A stretch of DNA of 64,000 nt, taken from contig JAAQTN010000004.1 of assembly GCA_011742915.1 (NCBI GenBank), positions 1-64,000 of the forward strand, written 5' to 3'. This document shows, one piece after another, positions 55,139-64,000 of this stretch. Below the pieces are notes generated by a model, which saw nothing but the letters and a program-made list of their open reading frames with translations, was not told the DNA's origin and ran no database searches. The DNA is from Billgrantia desiderata. Its GTDB lineage: Bacteria > Pseudomonadota > Gammaproteobacteria > Pseudomonadales > Halomonadaceae. Every line of letters starts with the position of its first letter. Position 1 is the first letter of the stretch. The translations under genes were made by a program, and so were the position numbers.

Positions 55139-56398
55139 ATGGCCCAGCATAACGCCTTCTATGCCCAGTCTGGCGGTGTCACCGCCGTGATCAACGCCAG
55201 CGCCTGCGGCGTGATCGAAGCCTGCCGCCTGCACTCCGACCGCATCGGCAAGGTCTATGCCGGGCACAACGGTATCATCGGTGCCCTGACCGAGGATCTG
55301 ATCGACGTCAGCCAGGAGTCGGACGAGGCCATCGCCGCCCTGCGCCACACCCCCGGCGGCGCCTTCGGCTCCTGCCGCTACAAGCTCAAGGACATCGAGA
55401 GCCATCGCGCCCAGTACGAACGCCTGATCGAGGTGTTCAAGGCCCACGACATCCGCTACTTCTTCTACAACGGCGGCGGCGACAGCGCCGACACCTGTCT
55501 CAAGGTCTCGCAGCTGTCCGAGAAGATGGGCTACCCGCTGACCGCCATACACGTACCCAAGACCGTGGACAACGACCTGCCGATCACCGACAACTCGCCG
55601 GGCTTCGGCAGCGTGGCCAAGTACATCGCCACCTCCACCCTGGAAGCCTCGCTGGACATCGCCTCCATGTGCGCCACCTCGACCAAGGTCTTCGTGCTCG
55701 AGGTCATGGGCCGTCATGCCGGCTGGATCGCCGCCGCCGGTGCGCTGGCCGGCGAGGGTGAAGGCCAGCCGCCGCACCTGGTGATCTTCCCCGAAGTACC
55801 GTTCGATCGCAGCAAGGTGATGGCGCGGGTCGAGGAGTGCGTGGAGAAGTACGGCTACTGCGTGATCGTGGTCTCCGAGGGCGCTCGCTACGAGGATGGC
55901 ACCTTCCTCGCCGATTCGGGCAATACCGACGCCTTCGGTCACCGTCAGTTGGGCGGGGTGGCGCCTACGCTGGCCGGCATGGTCAAGCAGGATCTCGGCT
56001 ACAAGTACCACTGGGCAGTGGCCGATTATCTGCAGCGGGCGGCACGCCACCTGGCCTCGCGTACCGACGTGGAGCAGGCCTATGCGGTAGGCCAGCAGGC
56101 GGTGGAGCTTGCCGTTGCCGGCAAGAACGCCATGATGCCGGCCATCAAGCGGGTCAGCGACTCCCCCTACGAGTGGCGCATCGAGTCTGCCCCGCTGGCC
56201 GAGGTGGCCAACCGCGAGAAGTTCATGCCGCGCGAGTATATCCGTGAGGATGGCTTCGGCATCACCGAGGCATGCCGCCGCTATCTGTCCCCGCTGATCC
56301 AGGGCGAGGACTACCCGCCTTTCGAGAACGGCCTGCCCAAGGTGGCCAAGCTCAAGCTGGCCAAGGTGGAGCGCAAGCTGCCCGAATTCAAGCTCTGA
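55139..56398 (+). CDS. pfp: Pyrophosphate-dependent 6-phosphofructokinase
   Basis: A 419-aa phosphofructokinase that should use PPi, reversibly, rather than ATP. Two positions decide this in the family. The GGGDS loop has Asp115 where ATP enzymes have Gly, and PKTVDNDLP has Lys141 where ATP enzymes have Gly. The substrate-binding MGRHAGWIA segment is present. The open frame starts at 55031; the ATG at 55139 gives the normal N-terminus, with AGGAG about 12 bases upstream. A TAAAAT -10 box lies at 55078-55083. The inorganic pyrophosphatase gene is two genes away. Confidence 0.92.
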   Translation: MAQHNAFYAQSGGVTAVINASACGVIEACRLHSDRIGKVYAGHNGIIGALTEDLIDVSQESDEAIAALRHTPGGAFGSCRYKLKDIESHRAQYERLIEVFKAHDIRYFFYNGGGDSADTCLKVSQLSEKMGYPLTAIHVPKTVDNDLPITDNSPGFGSVAKYIATSTLEASLDIASMCATSTKVFVLEVMGRHAGWIAAAGALAGEGEGQPPHLVIFPEVPFDRSKVMARVEECVEKYGYCVIVVSEGARYEDGTFLADSGNTDAFGHRQLGGVAPTLAGMVKQDLGYKYHWAVADYLQRAARHLASRTDVEQAYAVGQQAVELAVAGKNAMMPAIKRVSDSPYEWRIESAPLAEVANREKFMPREYIREDGFGITEACRRYLSPLIQGEDYPPFENGLPKVAKLKLAKVERKLPEFKL

Positions 56399-56418
56399 GG
56401 CAGCTTCCCACCCAAGCA

Positions 56419-56446
56419 AAGAGCCCTGGCAACCGCCAGGGCTCTT
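56419..56446. terminator. Bidirectional terminator between pfp and the PP2C-kinase gene
   Basis: A perfect 12-bp stem (56419-56430 with 56435-56446) with an AACC loop sits between the convergent stops. It is followed by TGCGTT on the plus strand and by TTGCTT on the minus strand. Confidence 0.85.
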
Positions 56447-56460
56447 GCGTTACGACCTCC

Positions 56461-58224
56461 TCACTTAAGCAGCCAGGAGAGCACCAGCAGCAACAGCAGA
56501 ATGCCCGCCACTCCCTGCCAGAAGTTGGCTGGGTCGCGCAGGAAACGACGCGGGTCGCGGCGCCTGGGCTTGACCCGCCCGTCATGATGGCGCAGCGCAT
56601 TGAGCAGCTCGGAGAGGCGCCGGAAGCGCAGCGAGCGCTGCGGATCCAGCGCCCGGCGCAGCGTATCGTCGAGCTGAGGTGTCACCTCCGGGTTGAACAG
56701 CCTGGCGCTGCGATAGTCGAGCTGTTCGAGATCGGTATGGCTGCGCAGCCGGTCCGGCGTCAGCGTATAGGGCAACTCCCCGGTCAGCAGCCAGTAGACC
56801 GTCGAAGCCAGCGAGTACTGATCGCTACGCCGCCCGACGCCGTCGTCCAGCGCATACTCCGGCGCACTGTGCTCGGACAGGCCGGTCTGGCGGGCCAGCT
56901 CACGGGAGCGCCGGTGTCCGTCCAGATCGCGCATGTGGCAGGCGCTGAAATCCATCAACACTACCTGGCCGTGGATATCGATCAGCACGTTGTCGGGATG
57001 GATGCGCTGATGCAGCACCTCGCGATGATGCAGCGCCTGGATCGCCTTGCCCAACTGCACGGCGATATCGAGACGCTGGGCCAGACTGGCCTGCGGGTGG
57101 CGCCGGACCCATTCGGTGAGCGTCATGCCCTCCACGTAGGCCATCAGGTAGTAGAGATGGCGGCGCGGTCGCGAGGACTCCATGACCCGTGCCACGAACG
57201 GCGACTTGACGCGCTCCACTACCCACTGCTGCAACAGAAAGTGCTCGAGATAGGCATTGCGATTGGAGAGCTCGGGGCTGGGCGCCTTCATCACCATTTC
57301 GCGCTCGGTGCGCGTATCGCGCACCCGGTAGACCCGCGACTGCGCGGTGCGTGAGAGCACTTCCTGCACTTCCAGACCATCGATACGCTCGCCCGGGGCA
57401 AGCTCAGGGGGAATCGGCAGGTCGCCGTAGATGCGGCTGGGGTGATCGCGCTCCGCCTCGGGAAGCTGATCGATACGCACCAGTTGGAAGCAGAACTGGT
57501 CGGCGCCGTAACCGCGCTCCTGGGCTCGGTCGCGGGCCGCCGCTGCCAGCCGCTCGCAGGCGGCATCGAGGTCGCTGGCGTCCTGGCGAATCAACCCCAC
57601 GTAGTCGGAAGGCATCAGGGTGCCGCGCACCGCCTGGGTGGTGAAGAGGAAGATATCGCCCTGCTTCAGCGGCAGCTGCATGTAGTCGATATCGATGCTG
57701 CCGTCGAGCCCGAGGGCACGGGATGGATAGCGGTAGCCACCCAAGTCGGTGATGTGGTCCCGCGAGAGCTGCTCGAACTCGGCGCCGCGCAGACGGAAGA
57801 TCAGCGTATCGCCCATGTGGAACAGATGGGCATCGCGCCCGCGATAGATCATGGCCGACAGCGAAGCGACGTAGCTGCCGCCCTGGACGAAGGTGCTCTG
57901 GCTGTAGCACCAGCCATTGAGCGCCCGCAGCACGCGGGTGGCCGAGGTCTTGACGTCCCAGTGGTCCGGGGTGGAGAAGTAGTCCGCCAGAAAGCCGCGC
58001 ACGCTGAGATCGCCGGCCTGCTTGGCAATGGCATTGCGCGAGCTGGTGTCGCTGATCACGGCGCACGCCCCCTTGGCGGAAAACTGCCCTGCCTGGTCGG
58101 GAATGCGCACCGACATGGAGCTGCGGTGACGCCGCCGGTCGGGGGCCACGAAGGCCTGCCCGACGCTCAACGCCAGCCGATTGGCCGACAACACGCGCTC
58201 ATTGGAGATATCGTCGCTGATCAC
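56461..58224 (-). CDS. PP2C phosphatase-Ser/Thr kinase fusion, both domains apparently inactive
   Basis: A 587-aa protein with an N-terminal PP2C-like domain (about 10-255), a Hanks-type kinase-like domain (about 280-560) and a C-terminal membrane helix. It matches the bifunctional kinase/phosphatase family of gammaproteobacteria by domain order. In the kinase part the VAIK-type Lys313, the Asn412 and the DFS Asp425 are kept, but the catalytic HRD Asp is Arg407 (HQRIHPDN, codon 57004-57006). The glycine loop reads SRTAQS, and the alpha-C Glu seems to be Gln. In the PP2C part the family's N[QE]D is replaced by RSS and the TDG Asp by Gln197 (TTQAV). The GTG at 58224 has GGAG six bases upstream; the frame extends to 58290. 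It may act as a regulator or scaffold. Confidence 0.8.
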   Translation of the reverse strand: MISDDISNERVLSANRLALSVGQAFVAPDRRRHRSSMSVRIPDQAGQFSAKGACAVISDTSSRNAIAKQAGDLSVRGFLADYFSTPDHWDVKTSATRVLRALNGWCYSQSTFVQGGSYVASLSAMIYRGRDAHLFHMGDTLIFRLRGAEFEQLSRDHITDLGGYRYPSRALGLDGSIDIDYMQLPLKQGDIFLFTTQAVRGTLMPSDYVGLIRQDASDLDAACERLAAAARDRAQERGYGADQFCFQLVRIDQLPEAERDHPSRIYGDLPIPPELAPGERIDGLEVQEVLSRTAQSRVYRVRDTRTEREMVMKAPSPELSNRNAYLEHFLLQQWVVERVKSPFVARVMESSRPRRHLYYLMAYVEGMTLTEWVRRHPQASLAQRLDIAVQLGKAIQALHHREVLHQRIHPDNVLIDIHGQVVLMDFSACHMRDLDGHRRSRELARQTGLSEHSAPEYALDDGVGRRSDQYSLASTVYWLLTGELPYTLTPDRLRSHTDLEQLDYRSARLFNPEVTPQLDDTLRRALDPQRSLRFRRLSELLNALRHHDGRVKPRRRDPRRFLRDPANFWQGVAGILLLLLVLSWLLK

Positions 58225-58338
58225 CGCTCGCTCCACTATGACTGGCCGAACCGCCCGACGTCGGCCATCATACACGCTTGTGGCCGACACAACCTGTCAA
58301 CCAAAGCCCAAACCGGGCCGGCTCTCACCTATGTCGCA

Positions 58339-58368
58339 TTGGTAATCCTCACAGCAGCTCCGTATAAT
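58339..58368 (+). promoter_or_regulatory. Promoter of ppa
   Basis: TTGGTA (58339-58344) and a perfect TATAAT (58363-58368), 18 bases apart, about 48 bases before the ppa ATG. This is the best sigma-70-like promoter seen in the window. Confidence 0.75.
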
Positions 58369-58415
58369 TCTGCGCATTTTGCGGCCTCAACTTTTCGCCA
58401 ACGAAGGAAGCGACG

Positions 58416-58946
58416 ATGAACTTCGACCACATTCCCGCCGGCAAGGACCTCCCCAATGACGTCTATGTCGCCATAGAGATCCCTGCCAACCACGCTCCGA
58501 TCAAGTACGAGATCGACAAGGAGATGGGCGCCCTGCTGGTGGATCGCTTCATGGCCACCCCGATGTTCTACCCGGCCAACTACGGCTTCATCCCCCACAC
58601 CCTGGCCGACGACGGCGACCCGCTGGACGCCCTGGTGGTCACGCCCTACCCGGTCCAGGCCGGCAGCATCATCCGTGCCCGTCCGGTGGGCATCCTGAAC
58701 ATGACCGACGAAGCTGGCGAGGACGCCAAGCTGGTGTGCGTACCCCACGCCAAGCTGACGACCCTGTACGATGACGTTCAGGAAGTCGCCGACCTGCCGG
58801 AACTGCTGCGCCAGCAGATCGCCCACTTCTTCGAGAACTACAAGGATCTCGAGAAAGGCAAGTGGGTGAAGGTGGAGTCGTGGGAAGGTGCCGATGCCGC
58901 CCGCAAGGCCATCGAGAAGGCCGTGGCCGCCTACGAAAAAGCCTGA
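58416..58946 (+). CDS. ppa: Inorganic pyrophosphatase (family I)
   Basis: Soluble Mg-dependent pyrophosphatase of 176 aa that hydrolyses PPi and pulls biosynthetic reactions forward. The [14 protein letters not shown] segment, the YPANYGFIP motif and the signature [11 protein letters not shown] with its metal-binding aspartates are all intact. GGAAG precedes the ATG. It has its own promoter and terminator. It is divergent from the PP2C-kinase fusion and near the PPi-dependent PFK, so cellular PPi may be shared between the two enzymes. Confidence 0.97.
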   Translation: MNFDHIPAGKDLPNDVYVAIEIPANHAPIKYEIDKEMGALLVDRFMATPMFYPANYGFIPHTLADDGDPLDALVVTPYPVQAGSIIRARPVGILNMTDEAGEDAKLVCVPHAKLTTLYDDVQEVADLPELLRQQIAHFFENYKDLEKGKWVKVESWEGADAARKAIEKAVAAYEKA

Positions 58947-58965
58947 GCCGAGCCAGCTCTGCCGC

Positions 58966-58992
58966 ACGGGCCGCCCCATTGGGGCGGCCCGT
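58966..58992 (+). terminator. Terminator of ppa
   Basis: A 12-bp GC-rich stem (58966-58977 with 58981-58992) with an ATT loop starts about 20 bases after the ppa stop and is followed by a partly T-rich stretch. Confidence 0.8.
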
Positions 58993-59144
58993 TCGCTTTC
59001 CTGCGACATCGGAGCGCAGGCGTAAGGTTCTAACGCCACCGGCGACTGAGGTATTCTAAGGAAGCCATCAGCTCGCCGGGAACTCGGCGTAACGCGCCCG
59101 GGTCACTGTAACACCCGGCTACGTTTCGATAAGGAAACTCTGCG

Positions 59145-61013
59145 ATGACTCACCGCCACCTCGCCATACGCCTGATCTGCACCCTGCTGCTGTGGGTGCC
59201 GCTGGTCGCCCAGGCCCAGTGGTTCTCGTCCTCTTCCGGCAGCCAGAGCGACTTCCTGCCGGTGATGGAAGCCTTCCAGCCCAGCGCCTGGCACGACGGC
59301 GAGACCCTGTATATCGGCTTCGAGAATGCCGAGGGCTACTACCTGTATCGTCACCAGCTCGGCGTCGAGAGCCGCGACGATGCTTTCGAGGTCGGCGAAC
59401 CGGAGATCCCCCCGGGCGAGTTCAAGAGCGACGAGTTTCTCGGCGACGTCTACGTCTTCTACGACCGCGTGGTCTTCGAGGCACCGCTGCAAGGCAGTGC
59501 CGAAGGTCCGCTCGATATCACGGTACGCTTCCAGGGCTGCGCCGACGCCGGGCTGTGCTACCCGCCGGAGCGGGTCGAACTCCAGGCACCCGCCAGCGCC
59601 ATGCCGGCCGCCTTCGTCGGCTGGCGTGACGGTAACGGCACGGGCGGGAACGCCGCCACCACGACGGCCGCCGCCCCGCCCGCTCTGCAGAGCCAGGACG
59701 GCCGCTTCAGCAGCCTGATCGGCGAGGCCAGCCTGCCCATGGTCCTCGGCCTGTTCTTCCTCGCCGGGCTGGGCCTGACCTTCACCCCCTGCGTGCTGCC
59801 GATGGTGCCGATCCTGTCGTCGATCATCGTCGGCCAGAATTCGACCCGGCCGCGCGCCTTCGCCCTTTCCGCCAGCTATGTGGCCGGCATGTCGCTGACC
59901 TACGCCCTGGTCGGCGTGCTGATGGGCCTGTTCGGCGCCGGCCTCAACCTGCAGGCGCATCTGCAGTCGGCCCCGGTGCTGATCGTCTTCGCCCTGCTCT
60001 TCGCGCTCTTTGCCATGGCCATGTTCGGCACCTTCGACCTGCGCCTGTCGCCACGCCTGGCGGGTCGCGTCGACGCCTGGCAGGCCCGCGCCCAACGCAG
60101 CGGCCCCCTGGGTCTGGCCGGTGCCGGCGCGCTGTCGGTACTGGTGGTCTCGCCCTGCGTCTCGGCACCGCTGGCCGGCGCCCTGGTGTTCATCTCCTCT
60201 ACCGGCGATGCCATGATGGGCGGCGCCGCCCTGCTGGCACTGGGCCTCGGCATGGGCGTGCCGCTGCTGCTGGTCGGCACCTTCGGCGCCACTGCCCTGC
60301 CGCGCAGCGGCGCCTGGATGAACGGGGTCAAGATCGCCTTCGGCATTCTGCTGCTGGGCGTCGCCGTGTGGCTGATCGAACGGCTGCTTCCCGCCTCCGT
60401 CAGCCTGCTGCTATGGGCCGCCCTGGCCATCGGCAGCGCCCTGGCGCTAGGCGCCCTCTCGCTCAATCAGGCTCAGGGCTGGCCGCGGGTACGCCAGGCC
60501 GGCGGCCTGCTGTTGCTGGCCTGGGGCATCGCCCTGGTGTTCGGCGCCGCCATGGGCGGCAGCGACCCGCTGCGTCCGCTGGCCTCTCTGTCCAGCGGCT
60601 CGGGTACCGTCGAGGCGCGCCCCGTCACCACCGTGGCCGATCTCGAAGGGCTGCGCAGCGAGCTGCGTGCGCGCTCGTCACAGGGCCAACCGGCCTTCGT
60701 TCACTTCACCGCCGACTGGTGCATCTCCTGCAAGCAGATGGAGCGTCAGGTCTATCCCGACCCCCGGGTCGCCGAGCCCCTGGCGCAGTTCGCCCAGATC
60801 TACGTCGACGTCACCCGTACGGACAGTGCGACCCGCGAGATTCTCGACCACTTCGGCCTGTTCGGCCCGCCGAGCCTGCTATTCTTCAGCGGGGAAGAAG
60901 AGGTTCGCGAGGCGCGCATCCAAGGTGAGGTGCGGGCGGGCGAACTCGCCAGCCACCTGCAGGACCTGCTCGACTGGCTCGAAGGCCAGGCTTCCGCCCC
61001 TGAGGCTTCCTGA
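59145..61013 (+). CDS. dsbD: Thiol:disulfide interchange protein DsbD
   Basis: Carries reducing power from cytoplasmic thioredoxin to the periplasm for DsbC and cytochrome c maturation; 622 aa. Signal peptide (about 1-24), periplasmic N-domain with [11 protein letters not shown] (redox Cys pair), eight-helix membrane domain with [10 protein letters not shown] and [10 protein letters not shown] holding the membrane Cys pair, and a C-terminal thioredoxin-like domain with WCISCK. All six redox cysteines are present. Confidence 0.96.
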   Translation: MTHRHLAIRLICTLLLWVPLVAQAQWFSSSSGSQSDFLPVMEAFQPSAWHDGETLYIGFENAEGYYLYRHQLGVESRDDAFEVGEPEIPPGEFKSDEFLGDVYVFYDRVVFEAPLQGSAEGPLDITVRFQGCADAGLCYPPERVELQAPASAMPAAFVGWRDGNGTGGNAATTTAAAPPALQSQDGRFSSLIGEASLPMVLGLFFLAGLGLTFTPCVLPMVPILSSIIVGQNSTRPRAFALSASYVAGMSLTYALVGVLMGLFGAGLNLQAHLQSAPVLIVFALLFALFAMAMFGTFDLRLSPRLAGRVDAWQARAQRSGPLGLAGAGALSVLVVSPCVSAPLAGALVFISSTGDAMMGGAALLALGLGMGVPLLLVGTFGATALPRSGAWMNGVKIAFGILLLGVAVWLIERLLPASVSLLLWAALAIGSALALGALSLNQAQGWPRVRQAGGLLLLAWGIALVFGAAMGGSDPLRPLASLSSGSGTVEARPVTTVADLEGLRSELRARSSQGQPAFVHFTADWCISCKQMERQVYPDPRVAEPLAQFAQIYVDVTRTDSATREILDHFGLFGPPSLLFFSGEEEVREARIQGEVRAGELASHLQDLLDWLEGQASAPEAS

Positions 61014-61204
61014 TCCCGCATGACGTAGCCGAACGCCGTTCGACCAGCTGGACATCCCCGGCGATTTTAGGCACACTCCGCCAACAACGCTCTTTGAGGC
61101 CGATAGCGTCGGCAATGTTCACCATCTTGCCGCGATCTATCGAAAGTTGGCTTGGGTTAACAGCGCCCTTGCCAGCGCCATTTACCCACCGGTCGAGACT
61201 CAAC

Positions 61205-61669
61205 ATGGATATCCGTAAGGTCAAGAAGCTGATCGAGCTGCTCGAAGAATCCAACATCAGCGAAATCGAGATTCAGGAAGGCGAAGAGTCGGTGCGTATC
61301 AGCCGCCACCCCAATGGGGTGAGCTGGCCCCAGCCTCCCATGCCCCAGTATGCCCCCGCTCAGGCCATGCCCAGCCAGCCGGCCCCCGCTCCCGCAGCCG
61401 GCCCCGCCGAAGAAGCGCCTGCGGCCTCCTACCAGGGGCATGCGCTGGCCTCGCCCATGGTCGGCACCTTCTATCGCAGCCCGGCTCCCGGCTCCAAGCC
61501 GTTCGTGGAAGTGGGTCAGAGCGTGCGCAAGGGCGAGACCGTGTGCATCGTCGAAGCCATGAAGATGATGAACCAGATCGAGGCCGATCGTGACGGCGTC
61601 ATCGAGGCCATCCTGGTCGAGGACGGCGAGCCGGTCGAGTTCGACCAGCCGATGCTCGTCATTTCCTGA
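61205..61669 (+). CDS. accB: Acetyl-CoA carboxylase biotin carboxyl carrier protein
   Basis: Biotin-carrying subunit (154 aa) of acetyl-CoA carboxylase, first step of fatty-acid synthesis. An N-terminal helical part ([16 protein letters not shown]) is followed by a Pro/Ala-rich linker and the biotinyl domain with EAMKMMN containing the modified Lys. The ATG at 61205 gives the usual N-terminus, and the longer frame from 61094 is not used. About 190 bases separate it from dsbD and should hold the promoter; none was clear. accC follows by 27 bases. Confidence 0.96.
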   Translation: MDIRKVKKLIELLEESNISEIEIQEGEESVRISRHPNGVSWPQPPMPQYAPAQAMPSQPAPAPAAGPAEEAPAASYQGHALASPMVGTFYRSPAPGSKPFVEVGQSVRKGETVCIVEAMKMMNQIEADRDGVIEAILVEDGEPVEFDQPMLVIS

Positions 61670-61696
61670 TCTTTCACCGACACTGGCGGACTCCCT

Positions 61697-63037
61697 ATGC
61701 TGGACAAGGTTCTCATCGCCAACCGCGGCGAGATCGCCCTGCGAATTCTGCGCGCCTGCAAGGAGCTGGGCATCAAGACCGTCGCGGTACACTCCAAGGC
61801 CGACCGCGAGCTGATGCACGTTCGCCTGGCCGACGAGGCCGTGTGTATCGGCCCGGCCCCCTCGGCGCAATCCTATCTGAACATCCCCGCGCTGATCAGC
61901 GCCGCCGAAGTCACTGACTCCAGCGCCATCCACCCCGGCTACGGCTTTCTCTCCGAGAACGCCAACTTCGCCGAGCAGGTGGAGCGCTCCGGTTTCGTCT
62001 TCATCGGTCCGCGTGCCGAGACCATCCGCCTGATGGGCGACAAGGTCAGCGCCATCGAGGCCATGAAGAAGGCCGGCGTGCCCACGGTACCCGGCTCCGA
62101 CGGGCCGTTGGGCGACGACGAAGGCGACAACCTCGCCATCGCCCGACGCATCGGCTACCCGGTGATCATCAAGGCCGCTGCCGGCGGCGGCGGGCGCGGC
62201 ATGCGCGTGGTGCACACCGAAGGGCACCTGCTCTCGGCGATCAACGTGACCCGCACCGAGGCCCACGCAGCCTTCGGCGACGGCACGGTGTACATGGAGA
62301 AATTCCTCGAGCGTCCGCGCCACGTCGAAGTCCAGGTGCTGGCCGACGGCCAGGGCAATGCCATCCATCTCTTCGATCGCGACTGCTCGCTGCAGCGCCG
62401 CCATCAGAAGGTGCTGGAGGAAGCCCCGGCCCCGGGCATCGATCCCGAGGCCCGCGCCAAGGTGCTCGAAGCCTGCCGCCAGGCCTGTATCGAGATCGAC
62501 TACCGCGGCGCCGGCACCTTCGAGTTCCTCTACGAGGACGGCCGGTTCTTCTTCATCGAGATGAACACCCGCGTACAGGTGGAGCACCCCGTCACCGAGA
62601 TGGTGACCGGCGTGGACATCGTGCGCGAGCAGCTGCGCATCGCCTCGGGCCTGCCGCTGTCGATCCGTCAGGAGGACGTGAAGGTCAACGGCCACGCATT
62701 CGAATGCCGCATCAACGCCGAAGACCCGCGCACCTTCATGCCCTCCCCCGGCAAGGTCACGCTCTACCATCCCCCGGGCGGCTTGGGCATTCGCATGGAC
62801 TCGCATCTCTACACCGGCTATACCGTGCCGCCCCACTACGACTCGCTGATCGGCAAGCTGATCACCTGGGGCGACAGCCGCGAGATCGCGCTGACGCGCA
62901 TGCGCAACGGCCTCGACGAGCTGCTGGTGGAAGGCATCAAGACCAACACCGACCTGCACAAGGATCTGGTCCGCGACGGCCATTTCCAGCAGGGCGGCGT
63001 CAACATTCACTACCTGGAGAAGAAGCTCGGCTCCTAG
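61697..63037 (+). CDS. accC: Acetyl-CoA carboxylase biotin carboxylase
   Basis: ATP-grasp enzyme (446 aa) that carboxylates biotin on AccB. It starts [18 protein letters not shown] and has the glycine-rich [14 protein letters not shown] loop, [11 protein letters not shown] and the catalytic [14 protein letters not shown]. All residues missing from the biotin-carboxylase-like gene at 35 kb are present here, which makes this the functional enzyme and a useful comparison. Confidence 0.97.
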   Translation: MLDKVLIANRGEIALRILRACKELGIKTVAVHSKADRELMHVRLADEAVCIGPAPSAQSYLNIPALISAAEVTDSSAIHPGYGFLSENANFAEQVERSGFVFIGPRAETIRLMGDKVSAIEAMKKAGVPTVPGSDGPLGDDEGDNLAIARRIGYPVIIKAAAGGGGRGMRVVHTEGHLLSAINVTRTEAHAAFGDGTVYMEKFLERPRHVEVQVLADGQGNAIHLFDRDCSLQRRHQKVLEEAPAPGIDPEARAKVLEACRQACIEIDYRGAGTFEFLYEDGRFFFIEMNTRVQVEHPVTEMVTGVDIVREQLRIASGLPLSIRQEDVKVNGHAFECRINAEDPRTFMPSPGKVTLYHPPGGLGIRMDSHLYTGYTVPPHYDSLIGKLITWGDSREIALTRMRNGLDELLVEGIKTNTDLHKDLVRDGHFQQGGVNIHYLEKKLGS

Positions 63038-63071
63038 GAAGTTCGCTTCCCGGACCGAACATCGCTCCCGG

Positions 63072-63093
63072 CGGGGTGGCCACGGCCACCCCG
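63072..63093 (+). terminator. Hairpin between accC and prmA
   Basis: A 10-bp GC-rich stem (63072-63081 with 63084-63093) begins 35 bases after the accC stop and is followed by TCTGCGTT. It may end or reduce accBC transcription before prmA. Confidence 0.6.
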
Positions 63094-63117
63094 TCTGCGT
63101 TAAGCACGGAGAATGCC

Positions 63118-64000
63118 ATGCCCTGGCTGCAACTCAAGGCGTACGTCGCCCCGGAGCAGGCCGAGCTGCTCGAAGAGCTTCTGCTGGCCGAAGGCGCCAC
63201 CGCCATCACGCTACAGGACGCCCACGACGATCCGGTGTTCGAACCCGAGCGCGGCACCACGCCGCTGTGGAACGAAACGGTGCTGACGGGACTCTACGAC
63301 GATCTCGAAGGCCTCGATGCCATGCTCGAGCGTCTGGCCGCCGCCTGGGCCGAGCGCGTGCCCGACGAGCCCTGCCCGGTCATCGAGCACGAGCTGCTCG
63401 CCGACCGCGACTGGGAGCGCGAGTGGATGGAGGACTTCAAGCCCTTGCGCATGGGCCAGCGGCTGTGGATCGTGCCCAGCTGGCACGAGCCGCCCGACCT
63501 CGACGCCGTCAACCTGCACCTGGACCCCGGCCTGGCCTTCGGCACCGGCACCCACCCCACCACGGCCCTGTGCCTCGAGTGGCTCGACGCGCTGGCGCTG
63601 GAAGGCGGTCTCGACGGCATCGAGCTGCTCGACGTGGGCTGCGGCTCCGGCATTCTCGCCATTGCCGCGCTCAAGCTGGGAGCGGCAATGGCCACCGGCA
63701 CCGACATCGATCCCCAGGCGCTGCAGGCCAGCCGCGACAATGCCATACGCAACGACGTTGCCGAGCACGAACTGGCGCTCTGCTATCCCGAGCAGCTCGA
63801 CGCCGGACGTCGCTTCCCGCTGGTGGTAGCCAACATCCTGGCCGGCCCGTTGGTGGAGCTGGCCCCGACCATCGCCGGCCACGTCGCCCCCGGCGGCCGC
63901 CTGGCCCTGTCGGGGATTCTCGAAGGCCAGGCCAACGCGGTGCTCGACGCCTATCGCGAGCAGGGCCTGACCATGGACGAGCCTCAGCTCCGCGAGGGCT
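63118..64000 (+). CDS. prmA: Ribosomal protein L11 methyltransferase (partial)
   Basis: SAM-dependent enzyme that trimethylates ribosomal protein L11; it stands after accBC as in many gammaproteobacteria. Visible are the N-terminal substrate domain, the linker DPGLAFGTGTHPTT and the SAM motif LLDVGCGSGILAIAA. GGAG six bases upstream supports the ATG at 63118. The frame is open at the window edge after 294 codons; nearly the whole gene is present. Confidence 0.95.
   Translation, partial: MPWLQLKAYVAPEQAELLEELLLAEGATAITLQDAHDDPVFEPERGTTPLWNETVLTGLYDDLEGLDAMLERLAAAWAERVPDEPCPVIEHELLADRDWEREWMEDFKPLRMGQRLWIVPSWHEPPDLDAVNLHLDPGLAFGTGTHPTTALCLEWLDALALEGGLDGIELLDVGCGSGILAIAALKLGAAMATGTDIDPQALQASRDNAIRNDVAEHELALCYPEQLDAGRRFPLVVANILAGPLVELAPTIAGHVAPGGRLALSGILEGQANAVLDAYREQGLTMDEPQLREG

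Noticed and set aside
54971..56419. Minus-strand open frame of 482 codons opposite pfp
   Set aside because: Antisense of pfp, crosses the terminator region and has no domain.
61157..63010. Minus-strand open frame of 617 codons opposite accB/accC
   Set aside because: Antisense of two canonical genes; no motif or ribosome site.

Overview
The window looks like the chromosome of a moderately halophilic gammaproteobacterium, most likely Halomonas or another member of Halomonadaceae. This rests on high GC, acidic proteins, a complete Na+-pumping NADH:quinone reductase operon, a phosphoketolase, a PPi-type phosphofructokinase, a DUF3141 PHA-synthase-like protein, and gammaproteobacterial housekeeping gene orders (dacA-rlpA-mltB-rodA-mrdA-rlmH-rsfS-nadD-proA; lipA/lipB/ybeD; ubiX-mpl; accB-accC-prmA). 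No database search was possible, so the taxon is an inference.

Layout. (1) 1-6.9 kb: a lower-GC, minus-strand cell-surface polysaccharide operon: acyltransferase, SDR, glucose-1-phosphate cytidylyltransferase, SAF-domain oxidoreductase, RfbC-like epimerase, glycosyltransferase. The last gene is cut by what looks like the end of an IS21-type element at bases 1-77. An ops-like (RfaH recruitment) sequence sits in the operon leader. (2) 7.3-15.9 kb: sthA, then nqrA-F, an ApbE-like gene and nqrM, all on the minus strand. (3) 16.2-21.4 kb: gap and the divergent mfd. (4) 21.6-24 kb: two L,D-transpeptidases flanking a Braun-type lipoprotein that ends in Lys. (5) 24-29 kb: phosphoketolase, an orphan GspE/PilB-like ATPase, and two small uncharacterised genes. 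(6) 29-37 kb: a DUF6586-like gene, topA, the DUF3141 protein, a degenerate biotin-carboxylase-like protein and a divergent LysR regulator. (7) 37-49 kb: lipoate genes and the cell-wall elongation/ribosome/NAD/proline block. (8) 49-55 kb: two overlapping membrane proteins with degenerate GGDEF-like domains, a DedA-PAP2 fusion, a LysE-type exporter, ubiX and mpl. (9) 55-64 kb: PPi-dependent PFK, a PP2C-kinase fusion that has lost catalytic residues in both domains, inorganic pyrophosphatase, dsbD, accB, accC and a partial prmA.

Most of the window is ordinary core genome. A recurring theme is intact reading frames with eroded active sites: the ApbE-like protein in the nqr operon, the biotin-carboxylase-like protein, the GGDEF-like pair, the GIY-YIG-like protein and, most strikingly, the PP2C-kinase fusion between two pyrophosphate enzymes. 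I found no tRNA, rRNA, CRISPR array or complete mobile element.
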